From: Glycine soja | Lineage: Eukaryota; Streptophyta; Magnoliopsida; Fabales; Fabaceae | Reading direction: 5' to 3' | Assembly: GCF_004193775.1 (NCBI RefSeq) | Contig: NC_041010.1 | Span: 37,747,562-37,811,561, forward strand | Length of the DNA: 64,000 bases | Shown here: positions 26,359-36,972 of the stretch, piece after piece | Layout of the letters: each line of letters begins with the position of its first letter | How positions within the stretch are numbered: the stretch's first letter is position 1 | Notes under the pieces: generated by a model | Told to the model about the DNA's origin: nothing | The model's database searches: none | The model's input: the letters and a program-made list of their open reading frames with translations, nothing else | Position numbers and translations under genes: made by a program

Positions 26359-27279
26359 AAAATTACTAGCTTTTTAAAGTGAGCTGCAGTAGATATGGAA
26401 CCACCATAGTATGTTGAGGCTCCTCTATCAACAGATCGATTCGCCTTGGCAGTGGAGCTCTTGTTTAGGAAATTTGTAGAACCCCAATGTTCGTCCAAGA
26501 CCGCTCGAACATTAGTTGTTATCCACTTTCCTTTATCTTGACCATTTCTGATCTTGTTCATTGCACTTTTTAAAATACGTGAATCTTTTGTCTAAAAAAC
26601 AGCTCTAATGACTCGCTCTTCTTGTGGGTGCCACCTATACTCTTTTTGCATAAAATATGAAACAAAAACTACATTAGAAATGATACAAGAAACAATAAAT
26701 TTTAAATTACACCATAATTCAAGTTACCTTAAACTCTCCAAACCACCTATCGCGAAGGTCAACTGACACCTTCAACCAACTTGGAGTTGGTTCATCAAAT
26801 TTTGCCCTAATGATATTTGATATGATATTAGAACACCCATATGTTGGTTGAAACCTATGTACAAAAACATTATCAATACCACATTTAAAAAACATTTTAA
26901 GAAAAATTATTAGTTAAATAAAATGCACTTACTATCCTTTATATGCACGAATGAAAGGCCTTTCATCAACAATATGTTCACAATTTGGATCTGGTGGGTA
27001 CTCAGGTGTAACAGAATCATCTGGTGCTGAAGGTGAAACATTTCTAACAGGGGTAGTGGGAATTGACTCCCTTACAAAGGTTGGATTTGGTTGGTCTTGA
27101 GCTGTAGGAAGTGTGTTTGGAGTTTGTGCAACAACATGAACCATCGACTCTGAGATTGATATGTGAATGGATGAGGGGGAAGGGTTGGTGGTAATTGGAG
27201 CTCCCAAACTAAAACCACGTCTTATACCACGATTAAATGTTCTACAACCACCACCTCTACCTCTGTCTGCCATCTGCAT
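25609..27279 (-). pseudogene. CACTA second gene, Transposase_24-type (TNPA-like), multi-exon
   Basis: The minus-strand blocks run in order. First is 27279-26933 (MQMADRGRGGGCRTFNRG, then a Pro/Ser/Thr-rich region ending FIRAYKG). Next, near 26855-26726, is a block with RFQPTYGCSNIISNII and WLKVSVDLRDRWFGEFK. Then 26561-26365 has GKWITTNVRAVLDEHWGS and the family signature YYGGSISTAAHFKK. A short exon at about 26286-26190 follows, and the last is 25908-25609 (EKYQHRRDEILQ). Domain and order match plant CACTA accessory genes, which are thought to encode proteins that bind the subterminal repeats. Long (TA)n tracts fill two introns. The simplest join of exons 1 and 2 gives a stop, so the gene may be inactive. 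Confidence 0.65.
26311..26354. repeat. (TA)n microsatellite in a CACTA gene intron
   Basis: About 44 bases of alternating T and A between two transposase-like exons. It gives rise to meaningless Tyr-Ile open frames. Confidence 0.95.
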
Positions 27280-27296
27280 GTTTGATTTTGTTACAC

Positions 27297-27299
<3 letters not shown>

Positions 27300-27348
<49 letters not shown>
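27300..27348. repeat. (TA)n microsatellite 5' of the Transposase_24-type gene
   Basis: About 49 bases of alternating A and T, directly upstream of the likely minus-strand start at 27279. Confidence 0.95.
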
Positions 27349-27350
<2 letters not shown>

Positions 27351-27352
<2 letters not shown>

Positions 27353-27736
27353 TTTAAGAACAAATAAATAAAAAATGAAGTATCGCAAGCAATACACTTT
27401 AGTAAACAAATAAATCCAACTTGTTAATGAAAACTCATAGAAACATGTTTTTTACACCAAAATAGGTCACTTATCTTCTCTTTCATATTCACTACAAGAG
27501 TAAAAGTAATAATTATTACAAACATCAGTCATACAAATGTAAAACTACACACACACACAGTGAACATAAGACATGCAATATATTTAAGAACAATAAATAA
27601 AAAGTGAAGTACCACAAGCAATACACTTTAGTAAACAAATAAATCCAACTTGTTAATGAAAGCTCACATAAAAATGTTTTCTACAGCAAAATAGGTCACT
27701 TATCTTCTTTTTCATATTCACTACAAGAGTAAAAGA
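27351..27736. repeat. Direct duplication of about 157 bp between the two CACTA genes
   Basis: The text at 27351-27509 recurs with scattered differences at 27579-27736, an offset of about 228 bp. Both copies contain caagcaatacactttag and both end in cactacaagagtaaaag, which begins like a CACTA terminus. The spacer holds a short (CA)n run. Confidence 0.8.
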
Positions 27737-27765
27737 CATGCAATCAACTTTAATATATGAATTAC

Positions 27766-28960
27766 CTAAGAAGTATTTGTATCATCAAAATCAGTCTCAA
27801 TGTCATTCTGACTTAATATGCATTCATCCTCGTCTGGTTCAACCAAGTCTAGTTGTTTGAGTAAATCTGCATCTATCTCTTCTCCACCTCCATCAACATC
27901 CGCAAGAGACTCATTAATGACATCAGCGTCAACTTCCAACACTTGAAGCTTTAGAAGCTCATCATCTTGGTATGGAGCCTCTTGCTCAGTTTCACTTACT
28001 ATATTGTCAGTGATTCTACTGCAAGCTTTTGTCTTCATTACGGCTAATCATCCTCGATGTCCCTCGGGATATGTTGTGTAATAAACTTGTTCTGCTTGTT
28101 GTGCAAATATGAATATGTCATATGCTTTAGTATATCTTTTTGATTGCCTTACTTCAACAAGCTGATACTTTTTATCTACTTATGTCCCTATATAAGGAGT
28201 ATTGTCCCTATATAAGGAGTATTATCAAACCAATCACACTTGAATAGAACTAACTTCATCAATGGGATGCCAGTATACTCCAATTGAATAATATCATACA
28301 ACATTCCATAAAAATCAAATTCTAGTTAATCATTAGTTCCCCGTACGTGAACACCATAATTAGAAGAATTCATGCCTTTATTCCAACTAACTGTTTGAAA
28401 TTTGTATCCATTTATAATGTAAACAGGCCATGATTCAACTTTTCTCTGAGGTCCTCATGCCAAATTAACCAATATTGAATCTTGAATATTATTTTCTGGA
28501 TTTAGAACCTAAAAAATTTAACAATTAACATCATATATAACACTATATATTTGAATAATATATAAGGTGTTAACCTACATATTGCTTGAACCATGTAGGA
28601 AAGTTGGATGAAATGTCTTGGTTAAGTTGAGCATCCGAAGTAGTGGGATTCAGCTCCCTCAAAAAATTCTCATAAATACTGCAAAGGAGAAAACAAATTA
28701 CTTAAAGTACATAACATAACATCATTAAAGTATTAATTAGAGTTATAAAGTATTAAAGTCATCTTACTCTAAATATGGCTCAACCTCTGGACAATTTTGA
28801 AGAACATACAAGTGAGCAACATGAAGATCAACTTGACAAGCATTTTGGAAATTACATTTCAGGATGGGTGTTTTGCAAGCTTTTAAAGGTGCAGGAAGAA
28901 ACTGCCATTTTGCTACCTCTAAATATGGGATAAAATATGTCAATAATTAGATAAATTAAC
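27766..28960 (-). pseudogene. CACTA TNP2-type transposase, C-terminal remnant (DUF4218/DUF4216)
   Basis: On the minus strand, 28.96-28.78 kb gives PYLEVAKWQFLPAPLKACK and HVAHLYVLQNCPEVEPYLE. After an intron, NFLRELNPTTSDAQL and FPTWFKQYV follow (the tail of DUF4218). Then comes a DUF4216 segment with YGVHVRGTND, IIQLEYTGIPLMKLVLFKCDWF and KYQLVEVRQSKRYTKAYDIF. The acidic C-terminal tail is 28038-27766. In-frame stops are present, and a 20-bp tandem duplication near 28183-28222 shifts the frame inside DUF4216. The catalytic Transposase_21 domain that should precede it is missing. Confidence 0.75.
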
Positions 28961-30790
28961 AAGCATTTTTTTTTTTGGGTGCAAGAGAGGGGCTAAGGCC
29001 CCGAGATAAAGAATTTATTTAAAACCACGAGGGAAAGATATCTAAGCTAATATCATCTCTTATTTCTTTTTTCTATCTCCCACCTTTGTTTTCTTTCCTT
29101 CTTTTTCTTCAAATTCCTATGCAACTCATCTTTATATATTCAATATTTTAAATAATGGGACAAGGGTGCAACGAAAGGAAATGGACTATTTTTAGAAAAT
29201 ACTTACTTTTTAAAAGCTTTCTAAAAAAGTTGAAAAAAATGAGATTATTCACTCAAAATAAATTTAATCAAACAAGCAATTACTTCAGAGTTTAAACTAG
29301 TTAATTAATGCCCAAGGAAAAAAATACTGAAATGGAAAAATTAATAGAGTATTCCTCAAAATTTAGCAGCAACAAACAATAATGCAAGCAGATATTAGAT
29401 TTATTTTCTCCCTCCTTTCATAGCAAAATCAACATAAATCAGAACATTACCAGCTGTAACACTATAGGCATTATCTCGGAAGAAAGCACAAACGAAGTAA
29501 TATAAAATTATTTCAAACCACACCAGAGGCATCTAGATTTAATTACTCGCTACAAAGAAGAAGAAAATTACTTTTAATAGAAATGATGATACAGAGAATT
29601 TGTCAACGCTAACTAATTTTTCCATATGAAAGCAAGAGTAAGCATAAAAACAATGTTATTATTTAGAACAAAGAGAAAAAGAAATTGCTAGTAAAGAGAG
29701 GCAAAGTGAGCGTTGGATGCAAAGGTTAATCACTCATTACTACTTTTCCCATTAGACAAGACTTCTCGTGGATATAACCCAAGAATCAATTGCTCCATTA
29801 ATATAATAACTAATTATCAATCAATTACAGAATCTAATTATTTATTAAGAAACCAAACCAAACCTGATAGCTTCGAAGCTTCCTCTCTTGTGCAGCTCAG
29901 CAAAGTATCAAAACCAATGGATCTTCGACGTGGTTGGCAGCACAAGCCTGGATCTACGATCGCGACCAAGAACAACTGTGGAAGCTAGTGCCGTTCAACG
30001 AAGCAAACATTGTCCATGCACAGTGAAATAGAATTAGGGTACGACATTTATGAAGGTCTTCTTAGAAAAGAAAAATATAGAGAGGAGGAGTGAGCATCTG
30101 AGGTTTGCTCTTTTTTTTTCTCAACATAAACAACCACATGCATCAAAACAACAAATGTAATAAAAAAAACTCAGATCTAGAACAACATAAACAACAAGTT
30201 TCAGAAAAATTGCAAAATATGAGCTTTCTTCTTTGCCTCTTCATTCCCTTGTGTTACTGTTCCAGAACCTTCTCCACACTCCCCTCTTCGATTTGCTCAC
30301 TTTGTCTTTCAAATCAACGATTTCGATGACAACCTTCGATTTGCAGTTGTCTTCGGAGGCCACCGCAACCTCGATCTGGTTGTGGTTTTGGTTTGGAGGT
30401 TGTTGATTTTGTTGGTTGTTGGTTCTGGTTCTAAGAAGGGGAGGGGGAAAAGAGAAAAAAAAGGGCAGGGGGAAGGAGGACTGAGAAGGGTAGGGAGAAG
30501 GAGGACAGAGAAAAAGACCACATGTCTTGCACACCTACCCAAAATCCTCACCCTTAGTTCATTTTTAGTGGCTTCAAAAGCACACTTAAATTAAAACCTA
30601 CCTTCGCTCCCCACTCAACATGCTTGAAGTCAATTCCTAGCAAATATTATAGGGGTTGAATTCTAGGAAAAGTAATAAGGGTGAGTGGTTTTTGGTATGA
30701 TTAGGATGTTCATATTTCATATATTGAATATCCAACAAATTAATTACGTGAGAGATTTCAATTGTAATTGAATTTAATTTATTTTCCTTT
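28961..30790. other. Interior of the CACTA element without recognised genes
   Basis: The catalytic transposase exons should lie here but none are readable. A T-rich tract at about 28.97 kb is followed by unrelated-looking sequence. Short open frames at 29.7-30.6 kb on both strands include a Pro/Ser/Phe-rich minus-strand frame near 30.5 kb with no family match. It may be filler captured or inserted after the element lost its core. Confidence 0.45.
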
Positions 30791-31625
30791 TTATCTATAT
30801 TATAATAAATAACATGAATTTCTTAATAGAGATAAAAAAATGTTGTCACTAAATCAGAAACATTATTTTAAAAGATAAATATAATATATAAAAAAAACTT
30901 ATATAAATATACATATTCTAATTTATGTGAATAATATTTTTAACATATATTAAGATTAACATATTTTTATTATTTATTAGAATAGTATTTTTTATTTATA
31001 TTTAACTTTATTTAATCCAGTGGTTAATTTTTTTTCAAAGAATTAAATTATATAGTAAATAAATGTACTTAAATAAAATGAGAATATTTTCTGTTTTTAA
31101 AATATTTATTTATGTAATTTATTGATGGTATTTTTATCTATATTACAATAAATAACATGAATTTTTTAATAGAGATAAAAAAAATATTGTCACTAAATCA
31201 AAAACATTATTTTAAAAGATAAATATAATATATAAAATAAAAAAACTTATATAAATATATATATTCTAATTTATGTGAATAATATTTTTTACATATATTA
31301 AGATTAAGATATTTTTATTATTTATTAGAATAGTATTTTTTATTTATATTTAAATTTATTTAATCAAGTGGTTATTTTAAAAAAAATTAAATTATATAGT
31401 AAATAAATGTACTTAAATAAAATGAGAATATTTTTTATTTTTAAAATATTTATTTATGTAATTTATTGATAGTATTTTTTTATCTATATTACAATAAATA
31501 ACATGAATTTCTTAATATAGATAAAAAATGTTGTCACTAAATCAGAAACATTATTTTAAAAGATAAATATAATTTATAAAATAAAAAAAAACTTATATAA
31601 ATATACATATTCTAATTTATGTGAA
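30791..31625. repeat. Tandem array of a ~344-bp AT-rich unit (about 2.4 copies)
   Basis: The string ttatctatatta at 30791 recurs at 31134 and 31480, giving periods of about 343 and 346 bp. Long near-identical text between them includes ataaataacatgaatt and tgttgtcactaaatca. The third copy is partial. The array lies inside the CACTA element. Confidence 0.85.
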
Positions 31626-32690
31626 AATATAATTTAATCTTATATGTTATATTTTAAAATATAATATATAAGATTACAAAAATAAAATGAATTTGAACTA
31701 TTTTTGCATAAAATTTATATTAATATTATATTTTTCACCAAATATTCAAATGAGCACTTAGATGTCGTCATATGAAGGAATGTGCTTCTCATTCTAAACA
31801 TCATGGTTTTTGTCCTTCTTCCTCAAGCATTTTTAAAGTTTTTATTTTTTTAAGAAAATGTTAGTCAACTTTTTATTATAATCAATGTTTGAAATTTAAC
31901 CATCAACGGTTAAAATTAGGAGTGGGTAAGCGGGCCGACTCGCCTCGCGTAAGTTCACATTGGTAGCAGACGAACCAGTCTATCCCACACTCTTACATGA
32001 ACTTAATACATTAGTTCGCACCTGCCTCGCGACACTAGTTTTTAAAGAAACACTTAAATTTGAAAATAAATATAGTTTTTTCTCTTAAAAAAAGTCAATT
32101 ACACTCAATTATATATATATTTTTAAAAATCTTAATAATTCTCTAACAAATACTCAATTACAGTAAATTTGGTGAAATTATAGGTAAAATAGGGGGACAT
32201 ATTTTGCAATTAAGGCTTAAATTAAAGTAAATTTGGGATTTTGGTGAATGCATATGTTATGCATTGCATCTTATTGGGCCTTGCTCAATGCATATGTTCT
32301 ACTAAAGTCAAATTGGATCTTCATCAATGCATAAATTTTACTTATGTCATATTTAAACTTATTGAATAATTTGTGTTACACTCATACCTTATATTTTGAA
32401 TTACTTAATTTTATAAATTTTGATAATCATATATTTTCAGAATATAAAGGGTATTTATTATCATTTTTAAATATTTATTTTGTAAAAAATACAAATTAAA
32501 AGACTAATGATAAGCATGACTTATTTATCTTAATCAAATAATGTAAATATTATTTTCTTAATTGAAAAATATTACTAATATACTAATTTCAATATTTTTC
32601 TAGTACAAAATATATTTAAGTGCATTATATATTTATTACAATTTAGGATAAATAAAAATTTTGTTACTTTACTTGTATAGAAAAAAGTTA
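31626..32690. other. CACTA interior, AT-rich, no gene recognised
   Basis: Non-coding AT-rich text follows the tandem array. Nothing could be supported before the right subterminal repeats begin near 32.70 kb. Confidence 0.5.
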
Positions 32691-33035
32691 TTTTAATCTC
32701 TAATTTGGTCGCTAATTTGAAAACTTTAATATCCATAGCGACCAAATTATTTTCAGTCGCTATAATCTTCATATAGTGACCGAAGTCGCTTCGGTTGCTA
32801 TTTTCAACCACATATTGATCGCTACTTTGGTGGCTAAAGTACTTTTGTTTTTTTACATATACAGCAACCGAAATAGTCACCGAAGTTTTCAGCAACCACT
32901 CATTTCGGTCGTTAATTCAGTTGCTGACACAGGTTACACATCATGATCAACTTCGGTCGCAAATTCAGTCGTGAGTTGTAACGTTAACTGCTCGGTCGCT
33001 AATTTTGGTTGCTAAATTACATTTTTCTAGTAGTG
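32691..33035. repeat. Right subterminal repeat block and terminus of the CACTA element
   Basis: Many copies of ggtcgcta / tagcgacc and variants occur in both orientations up to the terminal ttttctagtagtg ending at 33035. In CACTA elements such motifs are the binding sites for the accessory transposase. Confidence 0.8.
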
Positions 33036-34187
33036 AAAGTTAACTTTAAAAATCAAACAATCCTTCTTGCACCTCTTGTCTTCATCTATCACTTCATTGG
33101 ATAGTAACACACCATCGAGCATAAATCGTCCTCCCACAAAAGCACTTTGTCTCATGTCAATTATTTTCCCCAACACCTTTCCCAACCTTTTAGCCAGGAC
33201 CTTTGAAATTACTTTATACAAACAACCAATCAAAGAAATGGGTCTATACTCCTCCAACCCAAGCAAATCATCCTTTTTAGGTAGCAACACAATGAAGGAA
33301 GCATTTGCACCCCTCGAAATGACCCCATTTGCCCAAAAATCCTTCATCATATCCACAAATTCATTTTTCATCGTGCCACAACATTTTTTAATGAAATGAA
33401 AATTCATGCCATCCGATCCTGGACTCTTATCACTACCATAATCCCATATGGCCTCCTTGATTTCCTCATCCTTGAAAGGTTGACATAGAAAGATGTTGTC
33501 TTCCTCATTTAGTCTCTCAAAATGCACTCCATCAAGGATTGGTCTTTTTGAAAACGTGTTTGAAAGTATTCCATAGTGGTTTTTTTTTTTTTTTACTACC
33601 ACTGGATCCTCCACCCAATTGCCATTAACTTTTAATCCTTTGATGCTATTGACCTTCCTCCTCCACTTGACCATGGAATGGAAGTATTGGTATTTCCATC
33701 TCGTTCTTTTAGCCATTTACTCCTTGACTTTTTTTGTAAGATAGATTCGTTTCTCTTTGCTATCCTCCATAGCTCCTCCAACAAATCTCTTCTCATCTTC
33801 ATCTCTTCCTCCCCTAACCCCATTCTCATCCACCACATCCAATGTATTTATATTTGACATAGTTGTTCTCACTTGGCTTTGTATACCTCCAAAGCTATCC
33901 ATGTTCCATTCCTTCATGTCCTTCTACAAAAGTTTTAATTTCTCTTTGAGGACATAAGCCGCCCATCCATGTGTGTTATAAGAACTCCACCAATCCTTCA
34001 CTTTTTGTAAGAATCCCTCTTTTTCCAACCACCAATTTTGGACCTTAAATGATTTTGGTCCCCAATCAATGGTTACATCCTTCATGACAATGGGACAATG
34101 GTTGGAAAAGGATTTTTCCAACAAATTGTTTGCATCCCTCCTACACATCAAACCATTCATTAGACACAATGTCACAACCGGGGTCAT
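33036..34187 (-). pseudogene. LINE ORF2, N-terminal half (end of endonuclease, start of reverse transcriptase)
   Basis: The minus-strand reading starts near 34187 with the end of the endonuclease domain (SFSNHCPIVMKDVTIDWGPKS). It passes through a linker (LLEELWRIAKRNESIL, KSRSKWLKERDGN). It then enters the reverse transcriptase with IKEAIWDYGSDKSPGSDG, EEYRPISLIGCLYKVISK and RQSAFVGGRFMLDGVLLSNE, ending at CLIFKVNF next to the CACTA border. About 13 residues, including the motif that normally reads FEKAYDSV with a catalytic Asp, are missing between this end and the resumed reading at 19383. Several frameshifts occur, for example near 33.7 and 33.9 kb. Confidence 0.88.
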
Positions 34188-35560
34188 GATAGAAATTCGA
34201 GAGAAGTTTTAAAAAATGGAGGAGTTCCCACCATAATTTATTAGGAGAAAAACTACGAGAAAACCTTTTGAAAAAACAAATAATCTTTAGAATTAGATTT
34301 GAGTTCGGGAGTCGTGTAAGAAAAGTATTAGCATCCTACGTCGCACATCATGAAGATGATTATCTCTAATTAATCAAGCAAACTATTTTTAACTTTTAAA
34401 ATATTTATCTCACCCCAAAATGATAATCAATGATAAATGATTATTTTATTTATTTATTTATTTATTTTTATATGAAAGGAAACAAGAGAAAATAAAAAAA
34501 AGAATGGTGCTAAATTGACACAAAACATATAATGACCATTAAGATAAAATTAAAGAATGATTGAAACATAATCAAAATTGTTAATTAAAAAAAACTTTAA
34601 ATTGTTTACTTTTTATTGAGAAGACAATAAATGGAAGAAAAAAAAGGTAAATGAATAACAATTAAAAGGAACGTGAGATTTTGCTTTTTAGATGGAAGGT
34701 TTTTATTGCAAAATATGTACACAACAAAAAAAAGAATAAAAGGTTTATGAGACGGTGTGAAAAAAAAAATTGCGTGAACTAACAATTAGCTAGTTACAAG
34801 CCTTTTGGAAATGCTTCGTCATGAGAAAAAGAAAAGATCCCAAGTCATTGTACAGTAAATGAACAACAATTGAGGACTAAAGGTATATAGCAATATCAAT
34901 AATAAAAAAAAAGTAAAAAACCATTGAACATTAGTGACAGATTCAATCCATGTTAGTAGCCGCATGACATTAATTCCTTTTTCTTATGAACTGAACCAAC
35001 ACCACCGAAAGTCAAAACCATTAGCCAAAAACATTTTATATCTATCTCTACAAGTATATTTCTCAATTAAAGCGAAAGGAGCTGAGAGCAAAGAAAGACA
35101 TAACTTGCCATATCAAAACATGAGTTTGCAGTAAACTTATACTAGCATACATTCTTCAGAACAACATGGTTTTAAGCAGTGAAAACAACACCTTTCATAC
35201 TATAAAAGCACAAAAAGGACAGATCAACACAAATGCATTTATATGAACAAACAAAACGGAGAAGCACTGCACATACATGCATTAACTGATAAAAAAAATA
35301 GTGAAGGCAGTGGTTCAGTCATTCCATCATACAGCTTGAGTGCAACAAAAAATAAAACAAGATTTCAATCCACAAACGTCATCAACCACAACAAACTCAC
35401 AGTGTAGTACCATTCATGGAACGTCAAACAAATACACAGTAGGAGACATCCCTTACACAGTAATTGTGCAACAAAAGAAAACCACAGGTAATTAAAAGGA
35501 TTTACCAATTTGAAGTTTCTCTTCTATTAAGAGTTCAATGCCAAAATACAAGCTGTGTTC
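34170..35560. other. Insertion or replacement inside the LINE, possibly an LTR-element piece
   Basis: Most of the LINE endonuclease should lie here but no such coding is seen. The left edge begins tgtcacaaccggg. Further in, gagttcgggagtcg and agtattagcatcctacgtcgc resemble a motif I associate with leader regions of large plant gypsy elements. That is from memory and unverified. I found no second LTR or target duplication. The right edge, near the start of readable ORF1, is approximate. Confidence 0.4.
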
Positions 35561-35565
35561 TTCCT

Positions 35566-36643
35566 TCAAAACAGAAAATTACAACCGGTTCTCTCCTCCC
35601 AGTCCCTTTTCCCTTTTACAGAAAACTCTCTTGAACTTCTCCCTTTTCCCAGAAGTCCCCCCAAAAAATCCCCCCCTTTGATTGTGACCCGTTGTGGTGT
35701 TTTCTCTCTCCAGATTTGAACCTGTGGTGGCAGTATCTTGACCACCATATCATCTTCAGGTTTCCACTCTCTTTCAGTTCTTCCACAACACGAAAAGAGT
35801 AAGGATTTCCATGTATTTTTACCCACTCAGTACTGCAAATATTGTCATATGATGAAGTGCTTATCATAACCCTTGCATACTCCAAACTAGCCATCTTCTC
35901 TGTGTTTTCATCTACCTTAATAAAACTGCCAAAGATTGAAACTTTTTGTTTGAAACATACGTTGCTCCATGCGTTCAACAGCACCCCGACTATCCTTATG
36001 CAACAAGTTTTGTTTCCCGAAATGAAAAACGAGTTCCAAGGCTCAATAGATTCGAAACTTTCCCCCATCCATGCTTCAGACTCTTGCAACATGCCATTTA
36101 AATCACCTCCCTCCAAAGCCGTTAAGAGTACTATGTTATCCCTCAAATGCCTCATTTTTATTGAAGCCGTCCAACAAGAACTCATTCTGATTGAATGCGT
36201 CTTCTGGGTTTTTCATCCTCGCCACCATACTCTTGTTTAGCCATTCCATATTGCATAGGTGTCACGGTTTCCCTTCCCAACACTGTTTCTCCCCTGCCTT
36301 TGTTTCCATTTTTTGGCCTCCATGTCTGGCCAACTGGTATTACCCTTGTAGAAACTAACCGAGCATATGATCTTGCATTGTTGTGTCTCCCTGTTTTCTG
36401 GCCAGCATTCTGATAAACCACCTCCTTACCTTTCCCGACATCCTTCCCCTTTGATTGTGTTTCTTCTCTCCCTTGATGTCCTGTTGTTTTTCTTCCAATA
36501 TCCACCCTACCATACTTTTCAAATTTTGTATTCTTTGCAGACCCTGGATCAGACTTTTCAAACCTTGGTAAGTTAATGTCCAGCTTTATTTTTTCTACAA
36601 AGATGTTATCTAGTTGTCTTTCCAATCTACTCGGGTCCTCCAC
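35566..36643 (-). pseudogene. LINE ORF1-like (RNA-binding) protein, frameshifted
   Basis: Two minus-strand frames join near 36.18 kb. The first (36643-36182) is Lys/Arg/Gln-rich, with WRPKNGNKGRGETVLGRET. The second (36185-35616) contains the DUF4283-like part typical of plant LINE ORF1, with LLTALEGGDLNGML, VLLNAWSNVCF, GSFIKVDENTEK and ARVMISTSSYDNI. A third frame (35826-35566) extends it. ORF1 proteins coat LINE RNA. The shift and the missing CCHC region make this a relic. Confidence 0.75.
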
Positions 36644-36958
36644 CTCTCCTTGGTCCTATGTGAACCTCCCAGCACTTTCCCCATTGCAAGAATACTTTTC
36701 CAGAGATCAATGACTTCATAGTTGTCCGGAAAGTTTGTGAAATAAAGGATTGTTAATCCCCTCAGTGTTATCTGTTCACCATTTCTTGTTTCCCCCCCCC
36801 CACTATCCTAATGCCACTGTCCATTCCACCTTCTTGCCACCGCTCCTCTTGCCGTTCCATTCATTGCTAAAAAGTATCTGCATAAATTTCACAGTCAATC
36901 CTCTTTCTGTCTCCATAACCTCTCTTTTCTTCTCCTTTAACTTCCATCTCTTTTCTGC

Positions 36959-36972
36959 ATATAGAAGATGAT
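36959..36972. repeat. Right target-site duplication of the LINE
   Basis: Identical over 14 bases (atatagaagatgat) to 17233-17246. It marks the 5' end of the minus-strand LINE. Confidence 0.85.

Larger units (their letters stand above)
19384..33035. mobile_element. CACTA (En/Spm) DNA transposon inserted in the LINE, internally degraded
   Basis: The left end reads tagtacaagaaaa (a mutated CACTACAAGAAAA). The right end reads ttttctagtagtg, close to the inverted form. Both ends carry dense ggtcgct / agcgacc subterminal repeats: 19.40-19.62 kb continuing at 25.00-25.33 kb on the left, and 32.70-33.02 kb on the right. Remains of both usual CACTA genes are present on the minus strand (DUF4218/DUF4216 part of the TNP2 transposase at 28.05-28.96 kb and a Transposase_24-type gene at 25.61-27.28 kb). 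The catalytic Transposase_21 region is not found, so the element cannot move itself. The usual 3-bp target duplication is not visible. The LINE reading loses about 13 codons at the junction, so the insertion site was probably eroded. Confidence 0.8.
17247..36958 (-). mobile_element. LINE (L1-type non-LTR retrotransposon), split by later insertions
   Basis: The element reads on the minus strand. It starts near 36958, carries an ORF1-like gene (36.64-35.57 kb), then ORF2 with the end of the endonuclease domain and the reverse transcriptase (34.19-33.04 kb). It resumes at 19383 with the rest of the reverse transcriptase and the C-terminal zinc-binding domain, and ends in a poly(A) run (T run at 17246-17254). 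A 14-bp duplication flanks it. Subtracting the CACTA insertion of about 13.65 kb leaves roughly 6.06 kb, a normal length for a plant L1. However, 34.17-35.56 kb looks like foreign or replaced sequence where most of the endonuclease should be. Many frameshifts and stops make it an old, inactive copy. Confidence 0.9.

Noticed and set aside
26286..27367. Open frames with Tyr-Ile repeats (IYIYIY...)
   Set aside because: These come from translating (TA)n microsatellites in introns, not from a real repeat protein.
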